A stretch of 64,000 nucleotides of DNA, taken from positions 58,598,574 through 58,662,573 of the forward strand of contig CM022953.1 of NCBI GenBank assembly GCA_012931725.1, in the 5' to 3' direction. Shown one piece after another: positions 34,101-45,948 of the stretch (position 1 is its first letter; every line of letters begins with the position of its first letter). Source of the DNA: Litsea cubeba (Eukaryota; Streptophyta; Magnoliopsida; Laurales; Lauraceae). A program made the position numbers and the translations under genes. The notes under the pieces are model-generated. The model ran no database searches, was not told the origin of the DNA, and worked only from the letters and a program-made list of their open reading frames with translations.

Positions 34101-36879
34101 ACCAGATCCCGCTCTACGAGCCAGATGAGGAGAAAACATCATTCATAACCCCCCGCGGCACCTACTGCTACAAGGTGATGCCCTTCGGGCTAAAGAACGC
34201 GGGGGCAACCTATCAGCGCCTCGTCACAAAAATGTTCCATGCTCAGCTCGGCCGAACGATAGAGGTGTACATCGACGACATGGTCATCAAATCAGTGCGC
34301 TCCGGCGATCATCTGGCGGATCTCGGCCAAGTCTTCGACATACTCCGCGCATACAAGCTCAAGCTAAACGCTTCCAAGTGCGCCTTCGGCGTAGCCTCTG
34401 GCAAGTTCCTCGGCAGCTTGGTAACGCGGAGGGGGATAGAGGCTAATCCGGACCAGATCACCGCGATCCAGAGCATCCAGAGCCCCTCTACCACGAAGGA
34501 AGTTCAGAAGCTCACAGGAATGGCTGCAGCACTCAACCGCTTCATCAGCCGGTCATCAGATAAGTGCAGGCCTTTCTTTCAGCTTTTAAAGAAAAATTTG
34601 AAGTTCCAATGGACCCCTGAGTGCGACCAGGCATTGGCCGCACTCAAAACTTATTTAATGACACCACCCTTACTATCCACCCCAACTTCGGGGGAGATTC
34701 TGTATTTGTACCTTGCGGTCTCGGATCACGCAGTGAGCTCCGTCCTCATCAGGGAGGACGAGGGAGTTCAAAAGCCAATCTATTATACGAGCAAGACCCT
34801 GCTCGATGCCGAGACCAGGTACCTTCTATTGGAGAAGCTTGCGTTGGCTCTCGTCAGTGCCTCCCGCAAACTCTCCCATTATTTCCAATCCCACGCCATT
34901 GTGGTGATTACGGAGCACCCACTCCGTTCAGTGTTCAAGAAGGCTGACTTTTCAGGGCGAATATCAAAGTGGGCAGTTGAACTGGGGCAGTATGATATAC
35001 AGTACCGTCCCCGAACTGCGATCAAAGCCCAGATTCTGGCAGACTTTATTGTCGAATTCGTCTCCCCCAACCCGGCTCCGACTCAGCTCGGCACGGCACT
35101 GGGGGGCACAGGGCATGAGGCAGTAGAAACTGAAGTCGAGCAGTCTCCTACCTCGGCATGGAAGATCTTTGTCGACGGGTCGTCCACCTCCAAGAGAGCT
35201 GGCGCCGGCATAGTTCTCCAATCGCCAGAGGGCCTGGTCATAGAGCAAGCCTTCACCCTGGACTTCAAAGCGACAAACAATGAGGCAGAGTACGAAGCAC
35301 TGATTGCAGGGTTGAACAGCGCCCAAATCCTCGGAGCCCAGCACCTGGAAATCTTCAGCGACTCTCAACTGGTAACTAGCCAGCTCGCTGGAGACTACCA
35401 GGCCAGGGACGACAGGATGGCGGCCTACTTAGCCCTTGCGAAAAAACTGCTCTCCCATTTCCAGAAAGCCGAGGTCAGGTAGATATCCAGAGATACCAAC
35501 ACGCACGCAGATGCGCTTGCAAACCTGGCCTCCGCTGTCGAAGCAGGGAAGAAAAGGACCATCGAGGTTGGGTCAGTATCAAGGTCAAGTTTAGAACTCC
35601 ATTCATCTCGGCTTGTCCTCTCTGCTGACCTCGGCCCAAGCTGGATGGATCCAATTGTCGCCTACTTGAAGGACGACCAGCTCCCCGAGGACAAGGCTGA
35701 AGCCCACAAGATCAGACTCAAGGCAGCGCGATTCTGGCTCTCTCCCGAAGGCAAACTCTACAGGAAATCCTTCACGGGTCCATACCTCCAATGCGTCCAT
35801 CCAGCAAGGTGGATGACTTCCTGTATGAGATCCACGAAGGAATCTGCGGCAGTCACATAGGAGGTCGATCCCTGGCTTACAGAGCAATAAGCCAGGGCTA
35901 CTGGTGGCCCTACATGCAGAAAGACGAGCAGGTCTACGCCAGGAAATGCAAAAAGTGCCAGAAGTTCTCCCACTCCCTCCATCAGCCAGCACAAGATCTG
36001 AGCCCCCTCTCTAGCCCATGGCCCTTCGCTCAATGGGGCCTGGACATTGTGGGGCCTCTTCACCGAGCTCCAGGAAATAAGAGATGGCTCATAGTGGCTA
36101 CGGATTACTTCACAAAATGGATAGAAGCTGAGCCGTTGTCTTCAATCACGGACAGGGACTCCAGGAACTTCGTTTGGAAAAACATCCTTACGAGGTTCGG
36201 CATCCCCCGGACCCTGATTTCGGATAACGGGACTGAGTTCGACTCCAAGTCCTTCAAAGACTTCTGTCAAGAGCACGGCATCAGAAATCATTACTCCACT
36301 CCGGCATATCCACAGAGTAATGGCCAGGCAGAAATCTCCAACAAAGTGATCCTGGACGGCCTGAAGAAGCGACTAGACAAGGCAAAGGGCAGATGGACAG
36401 AAGAGCTTCCGAGCGTGCTGTGGGCATACAGAACAACTCCAAGGAGGTCCACCTCGGCAACACCTTTCTCTCTGGCCTATGGGATGGAGGCAGTCATTCC
36501 TTTGGAAATCGGCCTTCCTACCCTGAGGACAGAGCTGGTCGACCAAGGCCGAAATGAGACGAACCTGGCAATGGAGCTGGAGCTGGCAGACGAGCGACGA
36601 GAAGCAGCAGCCCTGCGACTGACCGACTATCAGCAGCGGTTAGCCAGGGCATACAATCAAAATGTCAGAGAGAGAAAGTTCTCCGCGGGAGAGCTGGTTT
36701 TAAAGAAAACCCTGCCAGCTGACAGAGAGCCAAACGAAGGGAAGCTGGCCCCGAACTGGCATGGCCCGTTCAGAATAGTCTCACTGGCAGGAAAGTCAGC
36801 CTACAAGCTCGAAGACTTAGAAGGCAAGCCACTGCCGAGACCATGGAATGCATCCCACTTGAAGAAATTTTATTTCTAA
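31125..36879 (+). pseudogene. Tat gag-pol with dual RNase H, broken
   Basis: Gag starts MPPKARKGVESSRAALE. A frameshift near 31400 and at least one more before 31780 damage the variable gag N-terminus. From about 31740 the frame is open for over 1230 codons. It includes the gag domain (PWFVPYDGLSDPSAHL), a CCHC-like knuckle YCSFHRGNGHKTEDC, protease VDSGSSSEVLYYDC, RT (MPFGLKNAGATYQRL, YIDDMVIKS), the retroviral-type RNase H and then the archaeal-type RNase H (FVDGSSTSKRAGAGIVL, NNEAEYEALIAGL). An in-frame TAG at 35480-35482 interrupts this second RNase H just before RDTNTHADALANLA. A frameshift near 35805 precedes integrase (HEGICGSHIGG zinc finger; WGLDIVGPL, LISDNGTEFDS, YPQSNGQAE), which ends at TAA 36877-36879. 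Confidence 0.94.
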
Positions 36880-36959
36880 GGATGTATTGAATCTCGGAAT
36901 CAATAAAAGCAGCTTTCGCCTTGCCATCAATTTGTCGTCTCTCTCTGGCTGATCCCGGC

Positions 36960-37690
36960 AGCACTGGGTCTACGCCCTGGATACAGCCTGGAGTTCTTAC
37001 ACTCGGCCGAATTCCTAAAGTCCCGGGTTTTGAACCCAACCATGGGTCTACGCCCTGGATACAGCCTGAAGTTCTTACACTCGACCGAATTCCTAAAGTC
37101 CCGGGTTTTGAACCCACTCAAGGGTCTACGCCCTGGAAATGGCCTGGAGTTCCTACACTCAGCCTTTCCTAAAGTCCCGGGTTTAGAACCCACACAAGGG
37201 TTAACAGCTCTGGAAGGAGGCCTCGAGTTCGGACACTCGGCCCGAATTCCTAAAATCAGGGATTTAGCCCATTCTACAAGGGTTCGTAGCCCTGGAAGGA
37301 GGCCTCGAGTTCGGACACTCGGCCGAATTTCTAAAATCAGGGATTTATCCCATTCTACAAGGGTTAACAGCCCTGGAAGGAGGCCTCGAGTTCGGACACT
37401 CGGCCGAATTCCTAAAATCAGGGATTTATCCCATTCTACAAGGGTTCGTAGCCCTGGAAGGAGGCCTCGAGTTCGGACACTCGGCCGAATTCCTAAAATC
37501 AGGGATTTATCCCATTCTACAAGGGTTAACAGCCCTGGAAGGAGGCCTCGAGTTCGGACACTCGGCCGAATTCCTAAAATCAGGGATTTATCCCATTCTA
37601 CAAGGGTTCGTAGCCCTGGAAGGAGGCCTCGAGTTCAGACACTCGGCCGAATTCCTAAAATCAGGGTTTTTACCCCTCTACAAGGATCTA
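36960..37690 (+). repeat. Spacer tandem repeats with alternating 80-bp units
   Basis: Two related blocks follow pol. The first has three units of about 75 bp (GGGTCTACGCCCTGG...TTGAACCCA). The second has six units of about 80-81 bp (CCTGGAAGGAGGCCTCGAG...CCATTCTACAAGG) that alternate between GGTTAACAGC and GGTTCGTAGC starts, giving a dimeric order of about 161 bp. Open frames across the array are repeat-driven. Such spacer repeats are usual between pol and the 3' end in Tat elements. Confidence 0.9.
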
Positions 37691-38152
37691 CAGTCCGGGT
37701 GCATACACCCCTCAAAGATCATTGCCGAGCTCACACTCCCATAGCCGAAACAAGCGGGATGATGACTCCACTTCGGCACAAGCAGCTCGTCTCGGCCAAA
37801 GCCAGCCATTTCGGCCAAGGTCAGCTTTTCAGAAGAGAGAACTGTGCCAGCACTCAAACACACAAAAATGCAAGTATTCCAGAACAGTGCAAGGAAAGAG
37901 AGAAAGAACTCAAAAGCATTGTACACAGTTTGGGTGATCACAGAACTCCTTCTTTTTATTCATTGAAAGTTGCTTTATTACAAGAGTTACAGAACAGAAA
38001 GCAAAGTACAGAAAGGAGGATCACAGTCCTCTAAAAACAAAAAATAAAGAAAAGCTGGGAGACTCTGATCTTCACTGACTCTTCGGGCTGCAGACTTCAA
38101 GTTGCCGGATCATGGACTGGAGGTTCTGAGTGATCCTGAATTTCACAGAGCT

Positions 38153-38464
38153 CTATAATACACTTTGGCTGGTCAGACCAAAGCGATCGCAGAGCCCCTC
38201 CAGTCCGGAGGCCCTGGACCTCGCTAAGCTCTTCAACACCCTCCGGTCAGTGAGACCAAAGTTTGAAGAGCCCCAGGTCCAGCGGGCCTCAACTCCACCC
38301 TTAGTCTTACCATTCTGACAGGGCGCCCCGCTCGATGCGATGCAGGACCCTGCAGAATCGGCAGACACCCAGGGCCCGACCATCCCGCAGTTGCAGAGGT
38401 TTCCCCCGCAACCTGACCAGGGACGGTCGGCCATGAACCCGCGTTCAGAGAGCGCGTGGTCCAC
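38153..38464 (-). other. Possible second small antisense transcript region
   Basis: A 103-codon minus-strand frame (start MDHALSERGFMADRPWSG) lies downstream of the main antisense gene. It is followed at about 37960-38030 by a motif (CATTGAAAGTTGC...TACAAGAGTTACAGAA) resembling that beyond the main gene's stop (about 38990-39030, CATTGAATTGACAG...TTACAAAGC). The paired 3'-like motifs hint at two antisense 3' ends. No protein family is recognised, and this may be non-coding. Confidence 0.25.
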
Positions 38465-39073
38465 GGGGAGTCCCTTCAGAGAGCGCGCAGACTACGATGG
38501 GCTTCCCCCCTTAGAGAAAGCCATCCACAGGCGCAAGGGTCCCCCCCGGATCGAAGATTGCAGAATGTCTACCAGCCATGGTTCCTATGTCTATATGATT
38601 TAAGTTATCCTACGTTCTGTTCTTTTCATCGCCCATGGCAAGCCTGTCGCCCCTACTTATAGGAGGAAGAAGGGCTCAGCCTCCGAAGGAAGTTATGGGG
38701 GCGAAGTCTCCCACGCGTTGCTCGGGATGCACGACTGTTGACCAGCGATCCCTATGACGCCAAGTGGAGACATCCGTCCGTTTCCCTCATAGGCCGTGCC
38801 ACCATATTTACTGCTATTTATGATCTCCAGAATATGGAGAATCGGCACAGACAGCTATGAGGACCGTTTGACTCCTTCTACCTCAAGAGTCACGCGTTAT
38901 ATTAAAGGCATTCAAGCACCATTCAATGCACATCCAGGAATGAAAGAGAGGCAAATGCAGAGAAAAATGCACAAGTAAAGAAGCCCGACTTTCATTGAAT
39001 TGACAGAGTGTTACAAAGCTGAAAAGCAAAAATATTACATGCAAGAAGACAGAAATATAGAGGAGCCCGGCTA

Positions 39074-41605
39074 TTATGGTTTCGGCGACTCCACTAGGTC
39101 GATCACCGTATCTGGTGGACCAGTGGACTCGGCCGAAACCGTGACCTTGCTTGGAGCGTCGCTGGCAGAGGAAGCTTTGACCGGTACCTCACCCGAACCA
39201 AGAGCAGAAGAGGTTCCACCCTGAGGCACGACCGAAGCGTCGCTGGCGACCGGGGCATCGCTCAAGACCGGGGCAGCTGGAGCGTTGTCGGCAGCAGGAG
39301 CAACTGCAGGAGCTTCAACTGGGGCACTTTCGGCTGCAGGAGCAGAGCTCGGCTCAGGAGCCGAGTCCGAGTACTTCGGCAGGTCCCGATAGATAGGGTG
39401 ATCTTCGGGGAACCCCGCACGTCTCAGTGCGGCCAGGCATCCTTCCTCGAACAGGATGGCGGTGATCTCCTCCACCTGCTTCTCATATAGCTTGGAGGCA
39501 TGATCCACCCCATCCTGGAAGGCGGACTGGGCCTCGACCAGAAGAGAGGCCTTCTCCTTCTCCAGCTCGGCGTTCGCCGTCTTCAGCCTCGCCGTTTCGG
39601 CTCGCCCAGCAGCACTTCCCCACGCAGCCTCGTCCCCTCGGCCGTCGATTCAGCCTTTAACCTGGCTAGCTCCGACTCCAGCTCGGCGGTCTTCTTGTTC
39701 CTCGCCCAGACCTCGCCTTTCAGATGATTGGCCTTCGATGTAAGCTCGGCGACATCAGCCAGAGCCGATGCCAGCCGAGCAGCTTCATCAGCGTTGGCCT
39801 TCTTCATCCGCTCCATTCCCGCCTGCAGCTCCTCCAATTCCTTCTTCAGCTTGTCTGTCTCGGACTCCAGCTGGGAGACCCTCGTCGCGTTCCTGTCGCT
39901 CCTTCCCACCACGGTCAGGAGCCTCTGCACGTTCTGCAAATGGAAAAAGTGGGTCAAACCGGGCAGTCAAGCTGGGTTACTTAAAGAAAAACGCTGAAAA
40001 CACTTACCAGGTGGTTCGCCTGGATCGCCGAGACCATCAGGCTCTCATCGTCGAACCTCTCGTGCGTCTCCATGTCTCGTGGCAGAGCACAGACCTTGGC
40101 GAGAGCCCCGATCACCTCGGCATTCCCATCAGCCGGTCCTCGACGTTCAGAGGCTTACCGGGCTGAGTCTCCATCCTCGGCCTCCATGGCGCTGGGGCAC
40201 TTCGGGGTCCGGAGGCCGATCCAGACCCTTGCCCACCGAGATCGTCAGCTCGCGAGTCGTCCCGCCGGACGACTTGCCCGCCGGCACGCTCTTCTCGGCC
40301 GGTGCACTCTTGTCGGTTGGGGCCTTGGCTCCGGGGGCCCGCGCAGGGGTTTTGCCCTTCGGAGGCTGTTCGGCCCCCAGGTCCTTCTCCCCCGCCTTGG
40401 ACTTCTTCCTGGGCGGGGACCCCTCCCTCGGGCGCTCCGGCGAACGTCGCCGAACTCCCGCACTCGAAGCAGGAGCAGGAGCAGGAGCAGGAGCAGAAGC
40501 AGGAGCAGGAGCGGAAGCGGAAGTGTCGCCAGCACCTCCCGAGCTCGAAGCTGCTCGGGTGCTGGCAGAAGATGGCGGCGCAGAGGAAGAGGACCCCCGC
40601 CTGAACTTGGCCGCTAGGTCCTTGACGGCAGGCTCCCTCGACCTTCCCGCCATATCCTCTTCCTGATCAGAAGAATAAGCGTCCATTATCTGCCTCAAGT
40701 TTGCTGGCTCCGAACTGGAAGTGGACGCCTCGGACCCAGACGCGGCTCGGCTAGCGGCAGGAAAGCTCAAGGGGATCCCGGAAGGTACAGCAAGGGAGAC
40801 GGTTGGACGATCAGGATGCACCTCGTCCACCTCGGGTACCCCGGTCCTCTGGTAGTGGCCGCGGTATCTCGGCGTGTATCCGAGCAGCTTCCAGGCCGAC
40901 CTAGTCTCGTGTCCCTTATACCTCTCGACCTTGTTGACGTCGTCGGGGTTCCTCCTCCAGCCCTCACTCGCAGCTCGGCGTCGTCTCTCACCTGCCTCTG
41001 CATAACAAACAATAGAGGAGTCAGCTCGGCATCGCCGAAATCAAGCAAAGAAGATGAGTAAAAAGGAGCGATGATTACTTGGGACTGTCCCGGGGCGGCG
41101 CGGGACCGATAGCCTCCTACTTTCGCCAGCGCCGAACTCCCAGTCCCCCGAAACGCAGAAGAAGGCTTCTTCGGCGTTCTTACTTGAATCTTCCAAGGCC
41201 AGGACGAAGCCTCTTCGCTGCGGCTTCACCCGGAGATAATATTTCCCTTCCCCGGCCTTGCAGATATCATAGGTGTCCTCGATATCATGGACACCTAGGT
41301 CGGTCCCCAGAACTTCATTCAGCTTCGCCGTGCCCATGATGACCTTATAGCCATTGGGCATCAGCTGGCACGGGGTAAGGGACTAGGTACTGAGGCAGGC
41401 TCTAAGTAGAGGGTGCAGGGGAAATCTGACCCCGCCCTCGATCACAGAGATCAGAGGGAACGGCATCCAGCCGACGGACCAGCGCATCGTGGCATAGTCG
41501 ACGGAGTCTGCCGGCTTGAGCAGGACTCGCTCCGGAATATCGCAGGCAGCCTTAAATCTGGCTATGCCCTCTTCGGGTGTCTAAACTGAACCTAGGGGTG
41601 CCCAT
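39074..41605 (-). pseudogene. Tat antisense gene, Transposase_28 ('putative gypsy type transposon')-like
   Basis: Reads opposite to gag-pol. The N-terminal half contains GGVRFPLHPLLRACLS, PCQLMPNGYKV-like, GKYYLRVKPQRRGFVLAL and AEEAFFCVSGDWEFG, the conserved core of the plant family annotated as putative gypsy type transposon. A GT donor at about 41078 and AG acceptor at about 40998 join it in frame to a Ser/Ala/Pro-rich, basic segment ending near 40159. After frame damage, a short exon (GALAKVCALPRDMETHE) ends at a donor near 40007. After a 73-base intron come a coiled coil (SQLESETDKLKKELEELQAG, about 39935-39600), another frameshift, and an Ala/Pro/Ser-rich tail ending IDLVESPKP. A TATA-like CATAAATA lies near 41840 on the minus strand. 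Function in the element's life cycle is unknown. At least three frame breaks and stops make this copy defective, though introns look intact. Confidence 0.75.
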
Positions 41606-42100
41606 GTCTAGAAAGGAGGATACAGCAAAAGAAAAAACCCTAAAGGCTGCTGAACCCTGGGAAAAAGCTACACAGAGGCGTGAAGCAACTTACAGAGACG
41701 AAAAGGGGAGACTCGATTACAAATCCAGACACGCCCTACGGTCGTCCTCGCTAGAAAGATCTTGAGCAGCGGAGCAGAAATCGGAGATGAAGGCGAAGGC
41801 GAAAAGAAATCAGAAGCAAGAAAAGAAGAAGACGACCCTATTTATGGAGAAGAAACCCTCGGCGCGCGCTGCCTTCGAAATTCGAAAGGACGGATTTCGC
41901 AATCCGCGCCCATTCCATCAATAAGACAGCGCAACCAGTAAAGAGGCGACGCGTGTAACCGTCGACTCGCTTCCCAGTACAGGCAAGACAGAGCATTCAT
42001 TGCTCCAGGACAGTTGAAGCGACCCAGGCAATGACCGTCGCATTCCCAGGCGAGTCTTCTAGCTTTCAACCACTAAAGGCCAGGGCGTTCAAGAGGTCAA

Positions 42101-42115
42101 AAGCTAGGGGGCAAT
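42101..42115 (+). other. Polypurine tract of the Tat element
   Basis: AAGCTAGGGGGCAAT immediately precedes the 3' LTR start TGTGTGG. The tract has one internal pyrimidine pair and ends in CAAT rather than pure purine. Confidence 0.75.
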
Positions 42116-42992
42116 TGTGTGGGGAGATTTCCAGAACCACATGATTACGCTAATCACAGCCATCAGATGAGGCTAAGCACTCTCACGTGCCATCCACGTG
42201 GCACCAAGCTCACCCCGGCTACCAGGACAGAGGGTCCGGCCGAAGTCAGGCAGCTCCGGGCCACTAGCGCCGAGCTGGGCCACCCCGGCCACCATTTCGG
42301 CAGAGAGCTCCACCTCGGCTGAAGGAGCCGGGATGGAAGCCGAAGCAAGAAAGAGCCTCCACTTGCGCCCCTCATCCCCCACGTCACCAGGCACGTGGAG
42401 GGATGAGGGCACGAGCTAGCAGGACAGATGCGACATCCAGCCGCTCACAATCTTCGCCAGAGCCCTGACAGGGCGGCATCCAGCGGTTGAGGCCACATCG
42501 GGGCAAGGCCCGAGGGCAGATCCGATGATCCCCTACCGCCAAAGGCGTCCAACACGATCTGTCCCAACAAGACGCGCATTAAATGCGACGTGGGCTGATC
42601 CGACGCGCATTTAATGCAGAGTGGGCTAGATTGGACCGCATTAATTACAACGTGGGCTGATCATGACTTCCCAGTCGAATCATGAGACCCATGCCTAGAT
42701 ATCGTCCAAGATATCTTCCGAATCGTCTATAAAAAAGGACTGCATTTCACATGCAAGGTACGCACAATACAACTCATAGAGCTGTTACTCTGCCTCTCTT
42801 CTTCCTCTCCTTCCATTGTTCCAGTTCCTTCACTGACTTTGGCATCGGAGAGCCTTGCGCCGCCCAGGCCAGGGTCCTCTGACCGTGTGTTCTTCCCTTT
42901 CAGGCTTTCGGACGGCACCCAGTCATCACCATCATTGGATAAGTCCTCTAAGGCTCCCCAGTTATTGTGGGTCATTATTTTCTGCACCTACA
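42116..42992 (+). repeat. 3' LTR of the Tat element
   Basis: 877 bp, the same length as the 5' LTR with about nine substitutions and no indel. Followed by the target duplication GATAC. Confidence 0.95.
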
Positions 42993-44294
42993 GATACAAC
43001 CCAAGTCATTGGAGAACTAGAAACTATTTGATTGGTAGGAATATGTGTGATAATATGGATATTTGGTTGGAGCTCACATGCTGATTTGGAGGATAGAGAA
43101 CTCAGAAAAACAGCATCTCATCTTATATGGTTCTCCGTTTCTACGTCACCAAAAGTGCTCAGAATGGATGATTAGTCGTCCTGCCAAAATATCCGGACCA
43201 TTTTTTATTTTTTAATTACGTTTACACCCATATATCTTTGAAAGGTGGAATTTTTTTACGTTGACATAATCACAAAAATGAGCTTCCAACTCCACTGGGA
43301 ATTAAAACTGACTTTATTGTTGCTTTTGGTCAATCATGGAGCCTTCAAGATTAGACCTCCAACACTACTTAGTTGCTCAAGATAAAAGAATTTGATGTCG
43401 TTTCTAGTGTTTGTAGTATCTTTCCTTTTGTAGGCAACAGCTGAGATTGTCTGATGTTACATGGCAAACTGTACTCCAGAGTGGCTATGGGTCTGGGAGT
43501 GACTATGGGTCCCAGACCCATTCTACATTAGAATGATCTTTTTGTGCTTGTTTTTGTTTTGAATTGGAACCAGTAAAACTCTGGAAAATGTGAATCAATG
43601 CCCTAGTGAAGTAGTGATATATTTTGAAGCATCATTCCCAAGTGATCAGATGTGCCTCAACTTTCCACACATCATTTTGTGCAATTCCATGTCTTTCTTT
43701 CCTTCCGATAAGCACGAGAACAAACAGCTCATGTGGTTTCAACACGTAGATGATGGAGAGATGGCCCACCTTTTTATTTATTTATTTTTTATCATGATCA
43801 TGTGAGTGCTACTGTTCTGTTGCTACTAAGCCCTGTCATGATGGGCCAGAAGTTCTTGTTTTTAAAGAAGAGAAGGCAGAGAAGTTGGGTGTTACAAGCT
43901 ACAGCGATCAAACTGCTGGGTTGGTTTCGTACAAGTTGGGCAACTTTTGTTTTGAAACAATCAATTGTTATACATACAATGTGATTTTTTCTTGAAACAA
44001 TCAACTGTTAGACATACAATGTGATTCTATTTATATTTTGTTCTGCCTGATGTATTCCCATTGGATACTGCCCCCGGTTCGGTAGTTGTGGTGGTTCTCC
44101 TATTGGTAACATCCCCCAATTAAATTTGGAGATCTAAGGATGTGGATGACATTACCGACAGAGTATTTCTCGTAGCATGAACATTCGTCCTGGATCATCT
44201 GTATGTCTAAGGATGAAGTCAGAAGAGAAAAAAAAGGAGGAAGTGACTCCCTATAATCATGTTCCCTATAATTGTTTCTCAATCTAGGTAAAGA
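42993..44294. other. Unassigned AT-rich flank
   Basis: Resumes the locus split by the Tat element. No complete gene is recognised. A plus-strand stretch near 43806-43985 reads protein-like (PEVLVFKEEKAEKLGVTSY) but has no family match I can name and no clear splice sites. No RNA gene is seen. Confidence 0.4.
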
Positions 44295-44908
44295 CAACTA
44301 CAAAAGGACCATTTTGTAATTAATTTTAAAAAACAAATAAATTCCCGGCGAATAAATGTTTTGCCTGAGCAAAACACGCCGGCCAAAAAAATATGAAATA
44401 ATGATTTTTGTAAAATGTAAATGTTTTGCCGGCGCAAAAAAACGCCGGCAAAAATAATTGAAAATATGTTTTTTCTAAAATGTAAATGTTTTGCCGGCAT
44501 AAAAAAACGCCGGCAAAAAAATAGAAAAAATATTTTTTGTAAAATGTAAATGTTTTGCTGGGGCAAAAACACGCCGTTAAAAAAAATTGAAAAAATAATT
44601 TTTGTAAAATGTAAATGTTTTACCGGCGCCAAGAAACGCCGGCAAAAGTAATTTTTTTCTATTTATTATTGGAAAATAAACCTCTTTTCGCAGCGTTATA
44701 CACCTCCTTTTCCGGCGAAATAAAACGCCAGCAATGTACACCTTTTTTCTGGCGCTACCCCACTTTCGCCGACCAAAGGTATTAGTGGCATATCTTTCCC
44801 GGCGGATTGCCGGCGCAAGAAAAAGCGCCGGGAAAGATCTTTGCCGGCGTATTATACATCTTTACCGCGCTTATTTTAGCATTGGGAAAAGTGCAAATTC
44901 TTATAGTG
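44295..44908. mobile_element. CACTA-like MITE or element end with CCGGCG subterminal repeats
   Basis: The right terminus reads, on the minus strand, CACTATAAGAATTTGCAC, a CACTA-type end. The left limit, CAACTACAAAAGGACC at 44295, is a weaker match. Between them, about ten copies of GCCGGCG/CGCCGGC-like motifs in both orientations alternate with AT-rich spacers (AAAATGTAAATGTTTTGCCG recurs four to five times), as in the subterminal regions of En/Spm elements. No transposase is present. Confidence 0.6.
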
Positions 44909-45948
44909 CCATTACATCACCGCCGAGCCACCACTAGAACCCCAGCTCACTCCCATCTCTTCTCTCTTTATTTTTCCTATTTCCCCATCCTTGCTGCCAA
45001 CGTGAATCAGCCCCACCCATCTCACCATATCTCGCTCCCTCTGTTTTCTTTATTTCACACACTCTCTCTTACTTTCTTTCTCTCATTCTCTTTCTCACTC
45101 CACACTCCCAACATGAGGTATTCCCCAACCCATTTCATCATCTCACCATTTCACTGTTCCTCTCTGTTTCTTTCTATTTTTCCTTTCTTTCTTTCATTCT
45201 GTTTCTTTCTTTATCCTTGCCAATGGACCACCGACACCTCCATCATCAATCAAGTGGACCCCACAACTCCATTTCAATTTCTCTCTTAGGTAAGCTTCTT
45301 TTTTTTTTATTAAGTTGGGTTAATTGGGTTTTTTCCACTAATTAGGGTTGGATGAGTTTGTTAGCATCTTAGATTGTGATTTGTAGTGTTATTTATGTGG
45401 GTTTGTTTCTAATTCATAGGTTTTGGGCATTTTGAGCTAAGTTGTGGATTTGGGCATTTTGGATTTCCTCACCCAAAAGCACGTGAATATGTATTTATTT
45501 TTATGGGTATGCATGTGTTTTTTTTTTTAAATAATTGTAACTTTCAAATAATGGTAGAGGGCCGAGTCCCGAAAAATTAATTGTTGGAAATTAATGAAGG
45601 TTTGTGGATCATTTTTCTAAAATCAGGGAAATAAACTAGTTAGATATTTTAAAATATTTTGATTGCAGATTATTGATTTGTAAACTCCATTTTCATAAGA
45701 TTTGTTAAAACATAAATTCTCAAGAATTGTATGATAGGGTGCAGTAGAAATATCTGCAAAAAGAAATGAGGTCTAAAGAGGAAAATAGCTTGCTTATCTT
45801 TGCTTTTCCTTCGATAAGATTATCTTGCATGTGGCTAATATCAATGAGATGTGAATTGCGTATGCATGGGCTCTTCCTTTGCTTAGACGTTGCCCAAAGC
45901 TCACCATGATTAGATGACACCACTAGATTTTCTTGTCAATTTGTATTC

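Larger units (their letters stand above)
30178..42992 (+). mobile_element. Complete Tat-type Ty3/gypsy element (12.8 kb) with antisense gene
   Basis: Two 877-bp LTRs (TGTGTGGGGAGATTTCC...TTCTGCACCTACA) differ by about nine substitutions (1.0%). They are flanked by the perfect duplication GATAC (30173-30177, 42993-42997). The internal region has a primer-binding site, gag-pol with a second, archaeal-type RNase H, a repeat-rich spacer of about 2 kb, a minus-strand gene and a polypurine tract. Second RNase H, spacer repeats and antisense ORF together are characteristic of the plant Tat lineage. Confidence 0.96.

Noticed and set aside
37030..38034. 334-codon frame over the Tat spacer
   Set aside because: It follows repeat units of about 80 bases with biased composition, lies in a known non-coding spacer position and resembles no protein.
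40079..40666. Plus-strand frames of 180-195 codons across 40072-40666
   Set aside because: They mirror the Ser/Ala/Pro-rich antisense exon, whose frame joins its neighbours through splice sites; the plus frames do not.
43900..43920. 15-base match CGATCAAACTGCTGG between about 43905 and 63436, suggesting pieces of one host gene
   Set aside because: The match does not extend on either side, and shared 15-mers are expected by chance when a window of this size is compared with itself.
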